In this document: piece by piece, positions 54,131-64,000 of the stretch
How the letters are laid out: every line of letters begins with the position of its first letter
Numbering within the stretch: position 1 is the stretch's first letter
Source of the DNA: Eudromia elegans
Lineage: Eukaryota; Chordata; Aves; Tinamiformes; Tinamidae
Length of the DNA stretch: 64,000 nucleotides
Direction: 5' to 3'
Assembly: GCA_003342815.1 (NCBI GenBank)
Contig: PTEX01000013.1
Location: 3,202,786-3,266,785 of the forward strand
Translations under genes and position numbers: made by a program
The notes under the pieces: generated by a model
Database searches by the model: none
Seen by the model: only the letters and a program-made list of their open reading frames with translations
What the model was told of the DNA's origin: nothing

Positions 54131-55398
54131 GATACATAAACCATTAAACAGTCACTTTAAGAAAATGGTGGAAAGCTGTTATACAATTTCTAGACCTTTT
54201 AAGCCATATCTCCCACATTTCCCACTATCTCTCTTTCTTATTAGCTCAAGGAAGAGGTTTTTAAAGCTCCAGTTCACCAAAAATGATAATGCTCATTGCT
54301 ACTCGATTGTAATTCAAATTGTTCCATGCCGCCCCAAGCATGTGTTCAAACATATAATCAAGCAAACAGGAGACTTGAATCTTGCCAGTTGGAATACTGT
54401 AGGTCACAGATGCTACACTTTGGTGTGTGGGGGGTTTTTTTGGTTTTTTTTTTCACATGAATGAAGATGGGTAGCAAGATTGATAAAAGCTGGCCTTTGC
54501 TGTCCACTTCTGGTGCTCTGTTCGTGTGGCTTGGGTTATCCGGGTCCATGTTGCTTTGTGTCTGCGAGGCCTCTTTATTTTTCCTCTCTGCTGTGGTCAG
54601 AGGAGCCGCACTCATCACCTGGAGTGAAGGCTGACAGGAATGAGCACAGGCAGGAAGCAGCGTGACACACACATTGTCATGCATGGCTGACCCGCAGCCA
54701 TCAACCGCAATTAAACATCGAGAGCGCTGGATCTTTTTGGACAGGTTCAAGTTTCCTGGCACTGCTGTGATTAGATGTTTTGCACTGTTTCCCTGTAGTC
54801 AGTATATGACACATTTCCCTTTTGCTTGCTCTTTTCTGATATTTATTTTTGCGCTGTCCTAGTGTTAACGTCTCCTCGTCGAAAAATTTATCACTTAAAA
54901 GGAGATTGTTTTGAAGGAGATCTGTGAGGCAGGTTAAAAAGCAAGCAGATATAAAACCTTAGTTATTTTTCTTAAAAACACAAAATGCCCCCTCTCCTCT
55001 TCAGTAGCATTAAAGCATTTTTGATAAATCGTCGTTGTATATGAAATTTAATGGGAGAAAATTCTGTGAATGGCAGAAACCAATGAAGAGCTACACAGAC
55101 TTTTGGATTTATCCAGCTGACTATAGTTTTATTGTAATTTAAGACGACAAAACAGAATGCCCTTACAGGCAACTCTGAAGTGAGGAGCATCCACAGTTAT
55201 GCTGGGCTGTCACTTGCCCTCGTTTCAGGGCTGAGATCCAGAGCCGTCCAACTGCCTCGCGTTTAGCTGAGACCCAGGCTCCCAGGCCAAGGTCTGGGGC
55301 TTGGCACGAACTCACGCAGGAAGGGACTCCAAGCTATGGCACTGGAGACTGCAATGCAAGGCCTTTTGGCACCGGAGGAGATTTGATACCTAATTGAA

Positions 55399-55460
55399 TA
55401 GTCATAGGGTTTAAGGCCAGGAAGGCTCATTAAGGCTCGATTCTGGCCTCATGAACAGTA
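55399..55460 (-). mobile_element. Old CR1-like LINE 3' end, very short
   Basis: gtcatagggtttaaggccag followed by gaaggctcattaaggctcga and ctggcctc resembles the reversed 3' end of an older CR1 lineage common in turtles and crocodilians (TCATAGATT-AAGGCCAGAAGGGACCATT-type). It differs from the young avian CR1 ends elsewhere in the window. Confidence 0.45.
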
Positions 55461-56094
55461 GTCCTCTCCTTTCCCCTAGATAGAGTCCAGCAGCTTATGT
55501 GTGATAAATTAATCACATCTGTTAATTTGCGATCTCCTAGTCCACAAGGACCTGGGACATCCCAGCACTAATAAGCCGCTAGAAGCTGCCAGATTCATGT
55601 GCAGAAAACCTCTTCGCCCACTTTCTGTCCACCTCCTGTCTTCCACGTGCAAGACAGCTCCAAATACAGTTTAGAGCAAAGGAAGCAATCAAGTAACCTA
55701 AACTAATGGGATTTCAGCAATCTGAAGGAATAGTGTGAGATGGCAGAGTTATTTTGGATGGCAAATATCAGTCGTACAACAGGCAGATGCAACCACAGGA
55801 GCCAGTGAATGCATTAGACTTCTCCCTGTCAATCCCCTCTTGTGCCGTCTGTGAGGGCTCTTCCAGTCATGCATCTGTTTCACCTATATGCTCTTATCTT
55901 GATGCAAGTGTATCCCAGTGCGAGTTTGGGATAGCTCTGCTTTTGTTTTTGTTTTCTGTTACTTTAACTCTTTAAGAGCCTTTCCTATCAGATAGGTGGG
56001 TGTGATCATGGCAGCAGAAATAAGAATTGCTATGAGACCTGGCTCTGAATTTGTTATTCTCAATGGCCAATCTAGATTGCTGTATTTGTTATAA

Positions 56095-56285
56095 TAATAC
56101 CAGTATTTTGTGAAGCACTCTATTGATAACACTAAATAAGCCTGTCAGAACCATGCAAAGCAGAAAATATAATTGCTATTTCTGTAATGCAGATGCAGAA
56201 GCAAAGGCAAAAAGAAAAGATGAGTGACTGTTCCAAAGTCATAAAGTAAATCAGAAATATATCAGAACACCAGCCAGGTCTTGTC
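56095..56285 (+). mobile_element. MIR-like SINE remnant
   Basis: The order of motifs follows the MIR core: a tattgctatttctgtaatgcagatgcagaa start (compare tattatccccattttacagatgagg), then gatgagtgactgttccaaag followed by tcataaagtaaatc (compare aagtgacttgcccaaggtcacacagctagtaagt), then caccagccaggtct (compare attcgaacccaggtct). It is highly diverged, as expected for a mammal/amniote-age SINE. Confidence 0.5.
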
Positions 56286-58299
56286 CCTCTATGGTTTGAT
56301 GTACTTAGGAAAAAATATTTTACTTGATCTTTTTTGCAATTTTTCAAATACTTTCTCCTTTTGTCCTCATAGTCTTCCTAGGATGTGCTGTTGTATTATT
56401 CTAAGCACCTCTCTGGATGTTAAGAAAAGGAGACATCACATGCTAGCAAAGTGATGCTTGCAGTTTTGTTACCGGAATAGATGACAGTCTGACAGACCAG
56501 GCACCTAAGGTGGGATCATCTTCTTTATCCATTAATCAGATTTTTGAGCATTTTGCTACGGATTTTGAAAAATAACTATGATGTGAGCCAGACTTTGGAC
56601 TTCCAACCTAGGGGAGCTTTTGGACACTTTCATGGACAGTCATCCTGATTTAGATGAAGTGTGTTGCAAAACTAATCAAGCAGTAGGGAGAAAGCATTTA
56701 GTTCATTAACTAACTTCAGCACTAACTTCATTAACACGATTAATAAACTTATGCCACAGATGAAATGCCTCACAAGATTTTGCTCTAAAAGTTGTAGCAA
56801 AGCTATATAAGAACAACACAGCAAGAAAAAAAAAAGATAAAAAGTGGTACTGTATAAGTCAACTTTTAGTTGCTGACCTCAATAAAATATTGTCCTTTAT
56901 TATAGTCATTAGGGAACCTTTTAACAGTGATTAAAATTTCTTGATACTGCAGTAAAATTTTTAGCTGTTGTCTGGGAAAAAGAAATTGTTGTGAACTATA
57001 TGGCATGCAAATATTTCAATCAAATTAGTCCTATGATGGGTATATTAACAAGTACTTCTTAGTCAGAGTTGATGGGCTGTGTTTTGGAACCCTCTCTGGA
57101 GAAAAAGAAAAAAAAAGTATGCAATATTTAGTACAAGAACTTTTAGATTTTATAGCTATATAATGGGGTCAAGTCATTTAAGCTATTTCCTATTTATTGT
57201 TACTTATAAAGTTCTGGTATGTGCTGATTGGTCTTTGGTGTTTGCTTCTTCTATGAGAAGAAAACACATTTGGTATTTGCACGTCTGGTCTCATCTTCCT
57301 TCTGCGCTCTGTTTGCAAAATGTGAAATCATGAAATTAAACTGAACAGTTCTCCTAATTAAGAAAGTCTGTGAGGATATCAATGAAGAGGTTAATAGTGC
57401 CGAAGCATGATCATTAATCAGAAATATCTTGGCAAAACAGGTGGAAAGGAGGATTATTAACTGATTTTTAGAAACAAAAGCATCCGAGATTCAGTTCTAC
57501 TTGTATGTTTTCCTTTCTAGAGCAGGATGGCTGAAATCTCCAATGACAGAAAAAGCCCCCAAAATTATTTTAAAAACTCCAGTGGCACCACTGATTTTCT
57601 ACTTTGTCAATCTCTTGCCTGCAAGTATAGAGAATCCCTTGTTCATTACTCACAAAACTGTGTGTAGTTTTGATTGCAGATGGGCCTGACCTGCTTTCTG
57701 GTTAGGACACTCAAACCTGGAATATCCACTCAAACATCACAGTCAGCCTGTTTCTGGGTTCACTTTGAAGCTTAATTGGAACATAGCAAATCTAAAGGAA
57801 TTAGTCTAAATGAATCTAGTACATGTCCAATATATCCAATATCTAATGCATTCCTTCTCTCATATCCGTCATTTTTATACAAAGTTGCTGTGTGATGAAA
57901 ATCTTTGTGTTTATTCAGATTCAAGGTAGAAATGGAGCTCTGAATCTCAGGTCGTTTGAGCAAAGGGTTTTCAGCACTGCAGCTGCAGTTGATCCTGTCT
58001 TCTGCAGCTTTATAGAAGTGAGCGTTCAAAGGGTAGCAGAATTCTCATAGAAACTTCCTGATGCCTCCTTCTCATTTAAGACCTTCTTATAGCTGTGATA
58101 CTCCTTGTAAAACAAGGAAAATCACTGCCAAAAGCTCTAGGACCCTCCCAGAATATCTGGGTGCTAAATTTACGGAAAGCAAATAGAGAGCTGAAGCATG
58201 CATTAGCCCCTTTTTTTGCAGTTTTAATTCTGTGGCTTTATCCTCATGCTGTATTTCACCCTGAGAAATATTTAACAGACTTGGCGACATGAAACTTCA

Positions 58300-58380
58300 C
58301 AGGATGTAGTTTACAAATGAGGAAAAAGAAAGCTACTAACCATGCCCAGACAAAACAGAAATTGAATTTAGGCCAGGATT
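58300..58380 (+). mobile_element. Possible MIR-like SINE remnant
   Basis: ttacaaatgaggaaaaagaa, then catgcccagacaaaacagaa and atttaggccagg resemble the core and right part of MIR. It is short and diverged, and chance similarity cannot be ruled out. Confidence 0.35.
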
Positions 58381-59274
58381 ATGACCACCGGATTAACAAA
58401 GTTTCATCCGCATCTCCCACTCTTTGCTACCTTTTGCCACCAGTTTACTCCTATCCTGTCCCTGCTCCTGCCATTATCAGACATATTACAAACAGCAAGA
58501 ACGTGGCTCTACTATTGCGCTCCACACCTTGCACAATGCACAATGCAATGGGCCGGTGGTGGGGGACTGAGATCTCCTTTAGCTCTGAGACCCTTTTTTG
58601 CAATGTGTGCACTGTTACTACCCAGTTTAATTAACATCTGTGCCAATCAGAACAGCTGCCTGTAACATAGAGAAGGTTAGCTGAGCACTCAAGAAGATAA
58701 ATGAGACAAGGGGATGCCAAGGGGATGGTGCGTCAGACTAATGCAGTGGCTGAAACGTTCATACATATTCCCATTGCTATGTCTCTGTTTAAGCTGCAGC
58801 AGAGGAAAGGCTTTAAGGATGCTAGGATGGGATGGACTTCAACTTTCCATCTTTTGAGCTTCAAAAATGTATAGGTAGCTGTGCTGGATATTCTGAAAAA
58901 GTATGTGACCCATTGGTCAGCTTTATTCCCATAGTGATAGGGCACTAAGTCAACTAATAGAAAGGATTAAACACTTGACATCTGAGAAAGATTCCAAGAA
59001 TATGTTTGGTATTCCCCCCAGGAGGCGTACGAATAGTAGAGCTACCTAACTTCAAATGCCAAACGTCTCAGAAATAATATTTAGAATAGCCCTCATATGA
59101 GAATTCTCCCATAACTTTCCATGGTAACATGACCCAGTTGGTGCTGTAATAATATGGTGAAGAAAAGAGTCTGAGCTATGTACCTTATTACCCTTTAGTG
59201 CTCTTTTAAAATCTTTAGGAAAGTGCACTTTTTTGTAGAATTTAAAATCTTTTTCTCTTTTTTTTTCCTGTCTC

Positions 59275-59293
59275 TTTTTTTTTTTTTTTTTTT
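59275..59293. repeat. Poly-T tract
   Basis: About 19 T residues preceded by an 80-base T-rich stretch. Simple sequence. Confidence 0.9.
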
Positions 59294-60888
59294 ATTAACA
59301 AGTTGAACTAACAGCATCTTATTGGATATTTGGACATATTAGCCTCAGAAAGATTATAGCGATATCTTTATGCCCTGACATTCTAACAGCATGGTAATGC
59401 AATAGTCATAGGGTCTAGACATACAGTGGAACAGTTTTGCCATCACAATCTTGCATCCAAATGGCCTCATAAGACAATCCCTGTAGACATGCAATGAAAT
59501 CCTTTCCTCCTAGTGACAGCATCACAAGCTCTAATTGCTAGGCATTACTCTAGCTTTGACATTGGCAGGAAATCTGTACTTCAAAATGCAGATCCCATGC
59601 AAGTTTTCATTGCATTAGCACACTCTTTGGAATTAGTATTTACCTACATACTAACTATTCTTCAATTATGCTGAAGCTATACAAAAGTCTTTAAAATATT
59701 TTCCTTCCTCAAGCACATTACAATGATTTTGTAGGGAGCGCACTTGTTTATGAAGGTTTGAAAGGGGAAAGTTAGAGGGTTTTTTTTAAGGAAAACATTC
59801 AAAACTAAGCAAATAATGAACAAATCCAGAATAAAAAATAGTTTTTCTTTTCTGTCTCCCCCAGTCCATCCACCTCCCTGAAACCTAAACAGTTCATGAG
59901 GCAAGCAACCTCACATTTACCTAAGAGCCACATTTGCATTCAATTTTTCCCATCCTGTATCAAAAATATTCCTTTACAATATTGGAAGGAATATTAGTTA
60001 ATAATAAGTTGGGAGATACTGTGGGATTTTCGAAGTTTTATTCCAAAGTGAGGAAGTAAAGTAACTCTCAGTTTCACCTATGCATCTATAGCAGAATTCT
60101 ACTAGCAATGTTATAAAGGTGCCTTCTGAAAATATGTTTTTTATTTTCTCTCTGCATTTACTGGAGAACTGAAGACAGTTGATCCTGGAAGCTGCTGTGT
60201 TTAACTACTATTGGCTGTCAGCATAGTCACTTTGTGCCAAGTCTGGACCCATCTCCGACTTGGATGAACAGTCCGGATGTCTGAGAGGAGACGGACTACA
60301 CACATAGAGATGGCCCCAGAATTACATTTATTCTTTTAGAGCAGAGCTGAAGTCTGATGGAAGGCTATTTCAAAGCATGAAGGACAAGAGAAGAGCCGTC
60401 ATGGCCCTGAGGAAAATCAGAGGTAAGAGCCTACCTTCTCTGACTCTCAAGTCTCCTGTGTTCTGTGCTCTCATCCAAAAGGGAAAAAAACTCAGGAATC
60501 ACCCCAATCATGCAGAGCACCCTGAGTAGTGGAGAAAACCTCTTCACAGTTGAGTCTGTGTGGGCACTTGCTCTGTATCTGCGAGGACACTGGCAAGACA
60601 AGGTACATCAGGGTGAACCCCCCTGCTTAGCACATTCAGAAGCACTAACCTTTTCCTAAGCTACTGCTTTAGGAGGTGTCAGATTGAGAGTGAGTCAAAA
60701 GAAAATCCCCCTAAGATGCTGGTACCGGCAATGAGCTCTTTTCTGTTTCCTCTTCTCATGGGGGTCATGCTGCTGAGAAACGCCTGCTCTGAAGCAGCTC
60801 TTTGCCCTTCTGTAGTTGCTTCCATCCACTGAGCTCAAAGTGATGTTCAGGCACAGTCTGCCTAATGGTGAGCAGAAGGCACTTGAGA

Positions 60889-60962
60889 TCATGGAATCAC
60901 AGAAGGGTTGAGGTTGGAAGGGACCTCTAGAGATCATCTAGTCCCACCCCCCTGCTCTAGGA
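60889..60962 (-). mobile_element. CR1 LINE 3' end, severely truncated, reverse orientation
   Basis: atcatggaatcacagaagggttgaggttggaagggacctc-type sequence (first 20 bases atcatggaatcacagaaggg) followed by atcatctagtcccaccccc is the reversed CR1 tail and 3' UTR. Only about 74 bp remain, with no coding sequence, so reverse transcription stopped very early. It is close in sequence to the copy at 23.0 kb. Confidence 0.92.
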
Positions 60963-62607
60963 TTAAAGTGATGAAAAATAGATAAAAATGAGAGCTTGTT
61001 TTTAACTCCCAAAAGAGAGAACACACATTCTTTGAAATCCACAACGTACTTGGGTATCATTGATTTTACTCGCAAGGGGCAAGTACAATCATGCTGAGTA
61101 AGCAGTACAATACAAACCCTCTAATATAAAGTCCTAATGAAGAAAAGCCCCAGTGAGTGGCAATCTGTTATGTTCAAATGAGAATATTTATCAAATGGGA
61201 GTACACTGCTGAAAGAGGAGTTGGCAGATGATGATTAAAAAGACCTTTCCACCATTTTCATGTAGAAGATGGCAGGTTTTTCCTCTTAGAATAAAGCTCT
61301 GCCAAAGCTAAAAGGAGATTTCACATCTGAATACTTTTACCTGCACAGAGAGGAAAAAAATCTTCTTGCTAAAGAGTTCCAAAGTATTTTTCGAAATTCT
61401 TTAGTCCCTTACTTTGAATTTAATGATGCGAATACCCCTGCAGTGGACTCATTTGGGGTGCATGCATGCATACCTTATGGATAATAAAATCATCAGCTGT
61501 TGTTTGGCATTACTGGATAACTAAGTAGTTACTACAGCATTGTTGCAAAGAAGTTAAAACAGCCTGGGGCAGCCTTGCTTTATGCATCTGAGTTTTCCCA
61601 AACTAATTCTGCATTCATGAACTTGCTGTTTGTATCTGGAAGGCTGAAACTTCTAACTCATTATATTCTTTTCTCAGCTTCATTGGAAAAATTCCCTATT
61701 TCCCTGTTCTAACAAATAAAATGGGAGCTGCTATCCATATAAAGAGGCAGGAAGGTAATTCTCTATACATAAATAAAAAAAGTCTCTCAAAGGGTGAGCG
61801 TCCTTTCTTTCTTTCTTATACATAAGCACGTTTCAAATACTCATTAAAATACAGTATAGCCCTTACCAGAGTGAGTGAGTTGTTTCATTCACTAATGTAT
61901 CCACTTGATGTCACTGTCACTGCCCAGTAGAAAGTTAAGTCAAAGGGCTTTGTGGTCCTAAAGACTTTGCACCAATAAGTGACTGATCAGCACAGGGTCA
62001 GTTGCTTTTTGGACTCTTCAAAGTAGCTTTATCGCTTTGATGGTCCATTCTGTTGATGTAGGCGCTTCTCCTTCCTGCTGCTCTTTTATACATGTTTTGC
62101 AATTCCCAAAGGCAATTATTCACTTCTTTTTGAGACTGTATTTTCCTGCAAGGATCTGTTCTGTTATTTTACTGCTCTTATAAGTAGAGATGAACCTTGT
62201 AGCATTACTTTAATTTGTTTTATTTGTTTATTTGTTTTTACTTTTTTATTCTCAAGGATAATACTGACTTTCAAGAAGTCAGCAAACAGTAATTGTTTAA
62301 TGAAAGGATATGGGAGTTCTTGGTCTCCTTCTTAGTTCTCTTTCTTAGTGTTAGATATCTTGGTCTTAGGGTGAAAGATCTACATTTTGTTTTGCTGTTT
62401 CCTTCTTTTCCTCATTCCAGCACGCCTTTCTTCTCCCATCATCTCCCAACACCTTATTCAAATCATCTGCAAGAAAGATGCAATATTCATCCATTCTCCC
62501 ATATATTTCACTTCATGAGGAAAAAAAAAAAAACCTTTTAGAAGATAGGTCAAACCTAATTTTTAGTTATTTTTGTGAGCCTCTCTCATGGACTGATTTG
62601 ACTGAGG
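60963..62607. other. Intergenic sequence, no gene seen
   Basis: AT-rich, no exon or repeat recognised except a short (TTTC)n run near 61804-61818 and gcatgcatgcat near 61461. Confidence 0.6.
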
Positions 62608-62861
62608 TGTCATGGTGTGACTGAGCGCGGAGCACTTAACGACTTTAAGCTGGGATTTAGGCAATTGTCCGCAGTGAAACACAGCTATTCCATGTGAACT
62701 GCTCCTTGCCAAAGCCCATTGGCTGGGATTAAGGGCTTTGGGGACAGCTGTATCCTGCTTTAAGGGGCCTTGATCCTTTCACTGTTGTCTTCTTGCTGCC
62801 TGGGTAATAAACACATTCTGTCAGTTTACAGCTCTCTCTTCAGTAAAGACCCGACCTGACA
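62608..62861 (+). mobile_element. Candidate solo LTR of an endogenous retrovirus
   Basis: A 254-bp segment begins TGTCATGGTGTG and ends CCTGACA, so its ends form a 5-bp TGTCA/TGACA inverted repeat of the TG...CA type. It contains an AATAAA (62805-62810) about 50 bp before the 3' end, consistent with an R-U5 layout, and a possible weak TATA-like ctttaagggg further upstream. TGTCATGG starts are common in avian ERVL/ERVK-type LTRs. No internal retroviral sequence is adjacent. The flanking five bases (tgagg and aagca) do not match, so the target-site duplication is lost or the boundaries are wrong. Confidence 0.5.
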
Positions 62862-64000
62862 AAGCAGAGGAATATACTTGCTTCTTCTAAATGCCTGCTC
62901 TGGCTCTCAGCACTATCGCTCCTGCTCAAGCTTCCTTCCTAATACTGGAATTCTTGGAAGGATTGGAAAGCTAAAGAACCGGCATGTGAAATCACGCATT
63001 TGTAAGCCACATTTTATTATATGTGTGCACATAGATATTCCTGTGGGGGCTTGAAAAGAAGATTGTAGGCATTTCATGGAAACACACACTCAGAGCCAAA
63101 TCCTCATTAAAAATTGCCTTAGTGTCCAGGCCAGGAGAGAACTGCAAGTGAAAAGATTACTTGTGGATACTGCACTTTCAGAGGGTTACTGCAATTCATG
63201 TTCCATCATCCTGCAACGTCTCGGACAGCCGGCTTTGCTCTAAGCAGAATAGCCCAGATTTTCCTCTGCAGAGCTGCAGCAGCTTTATACTTCCCCCCGT
63301 AGACCAAAACAGCCTTAAAACTGGTGCAGCAGGAAGCAAGAGGATTACATTAGTTCGAGAGACACCTTGGGGTACATGGCACACTCAAAATCATCACCTT
63401 GCTTTGCTGCCAAGATAGGATGTCTGGCTGTGGTACCACTTGCTCCACTTCATTCTTCGCTCTCGCACTCTTGCCCTCCGGGCTGTTGGTAGCCAGTGTT
63501 ATTTAGAGCCATCCTTCTGCTTGGGCTGCAAAGGTCTTGCTTGGCATGCAGCCACCCAGGCTTTGCAGATATCAGAGACTCGTCTTGCTGCCCTGAGCTG
63601 TGAGCTCAGGTCAGAGCAAATAATGAAGAGGAAAGTTTTTGTCTTTTTCTCTTTTGAGAGGTTTACACGTAAAAATGTTTTCTCTGTTTAGAATGATCTC
63701 AGGAGCCATTTTAAGGGCATTTTCATCCCTCATCTGGGTAACAGCAGTTACCAAGTTGTGTTAACCATAATTTTGGAACAGGCCTTAGTGGATGGTTGTA
63801 ACACTGTTGTTGTTGTATCTCACAATGGTTTCTGAATGACAGCCTAATTTTACTTATTATAATATATTTTTGTACTGTGAGAATTCCAGAATATCTTTGC
63901 TTAAAAATGCTTCTCTCTGTGGGCAGCCTTATCTTCAAGAAAAAAGAGTAAGTTTAAAACATGACAAGAAATTTTTTTATATACATATGTGAATAGAAAT
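62862..64000. other. Intergenic sequence, no gene seen
   Basis: Contains the palindromic-element fragment at 63089-63130. Two moderately GC-richer stretches around 63200-63300 and 63440-63620 carry only short open frames with no recognisable protein. Confidence 0.55.
63089..63130. mobile_element. Ancient palindromic element arm (cagagccaaatcctca type)
   Basis: actcagagccaaatcctcat followed by taaaaattgccttagtgtcca matches one arm of an old sauropsid repeat that, as I recall, reads CAGAGCCAAATCCTCAGCTGGTGTAAAT-GGCATAGCTCCATTGA. Only one arm is preserved here. Confidence 0.45.

Larger units (their letters stand above)
54131..60888. other. Intergenic sequence, no gene seen
   Basis: No exon recognised in 6.7 kb. 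It contains an old CR1-like end at 55399-55460, MIR-like remnants near 56095-56285 and 58300-58380, a poly-T at 59275, and otherwise unremarkable sequence. The 134-codon minus-strand frame at 54358-54762 has no known resemblance. Confidence 0.55.

Noticed and set aside
54358..54762. 134-codon minus-strand open frame
   Set aside because: No known family. It ends in a poly-T tract translated as lysines, and I see no coding evidence.
14091..64000. Search for coding exons of an estrogen-related receptor
   Set aside because: None of the zinc-finger or ligand-binding sequence of the ESRR family appears in any frame, so no ESRR exon is annotated in this window.

Overview
This is a 64 kb piece of a bird nuclear genome, most probably from a macrochromosome. 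The evidence is the AT-rich background, spliced coding exons with GT/AG boundaries and long introns, and CR1 LINE 3' ends of the avian type. These end either in an ATTCTATG/ATTCTGTG tail or, reversed, begin with the 'tcacagaatcacagaat' motif. There is no bacterial-style gene density, no operon and no CRISPR array. I cannot tell the species. Gene-poor sequence dominates, and only two protein-coding exons can be supported.

Positions 1 to about 15.9 kb are the 3' end of one plus-strand gene, which I read as GPATCH2 (G-patch domain containing 2). The window opens inside an intron. The penultimate coding exon (1856-1938) encodes a short basic linker with a KRRRK motif. After a 12 kb intron, the terminal exon (13921-14090) encodes the C-terminal G-patch and the stop codon. 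The two exons join in phase. The 12 kb intron carries one CR1 copy, a long T/G tract and short tandem repeats.

From about 16 to 64 kb I find no exon. In mammals, as I recall, GPATCH2 is followed in the same orientation by the orphan nuclear receptor gene ESRRG, across a long gene-poor interval. The paralogue GPATCH2L is likewise followed by ESRRB. None of the conserved DNA-binding or ligand-binding sequence of an ESRR protein appears here, so I read this part as the spacer and possible regulatory domain upstream of that neighbour. The most striking segment is 34.9-36.0 kb: two CpG-dense blocks flank an AT-rich, conserved-looking element that contains a perfect 11-bp inverted repeat. Further blocks that look like conserved non-coding elements lie near 23.8, 28.0-28.6, 46.0 and 49.2 kb.

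The spacer also holds transposon fossils of different ages: three avian CR1 3' ends (11.9, 23.0 and 60.9 kb), two much older CR1-like remnants (37.0 and 55.4 kb), and MIR-like remnants (56.2 and 58.3 kb). There is a candidate solo LTR at 62.6 kb. Several very old palindromic elements with 'cttaagtgctttgctgaat' or 'ccattgacttcaatgg'-type cores cluster at 39.0, 50.9, 53.7, 54.0 and 63.1 kb. I saw no new protein system. The points worth checking are the CpG/hairpin block, the palindromic fossils and the C-terminal end of the G-patch gene.
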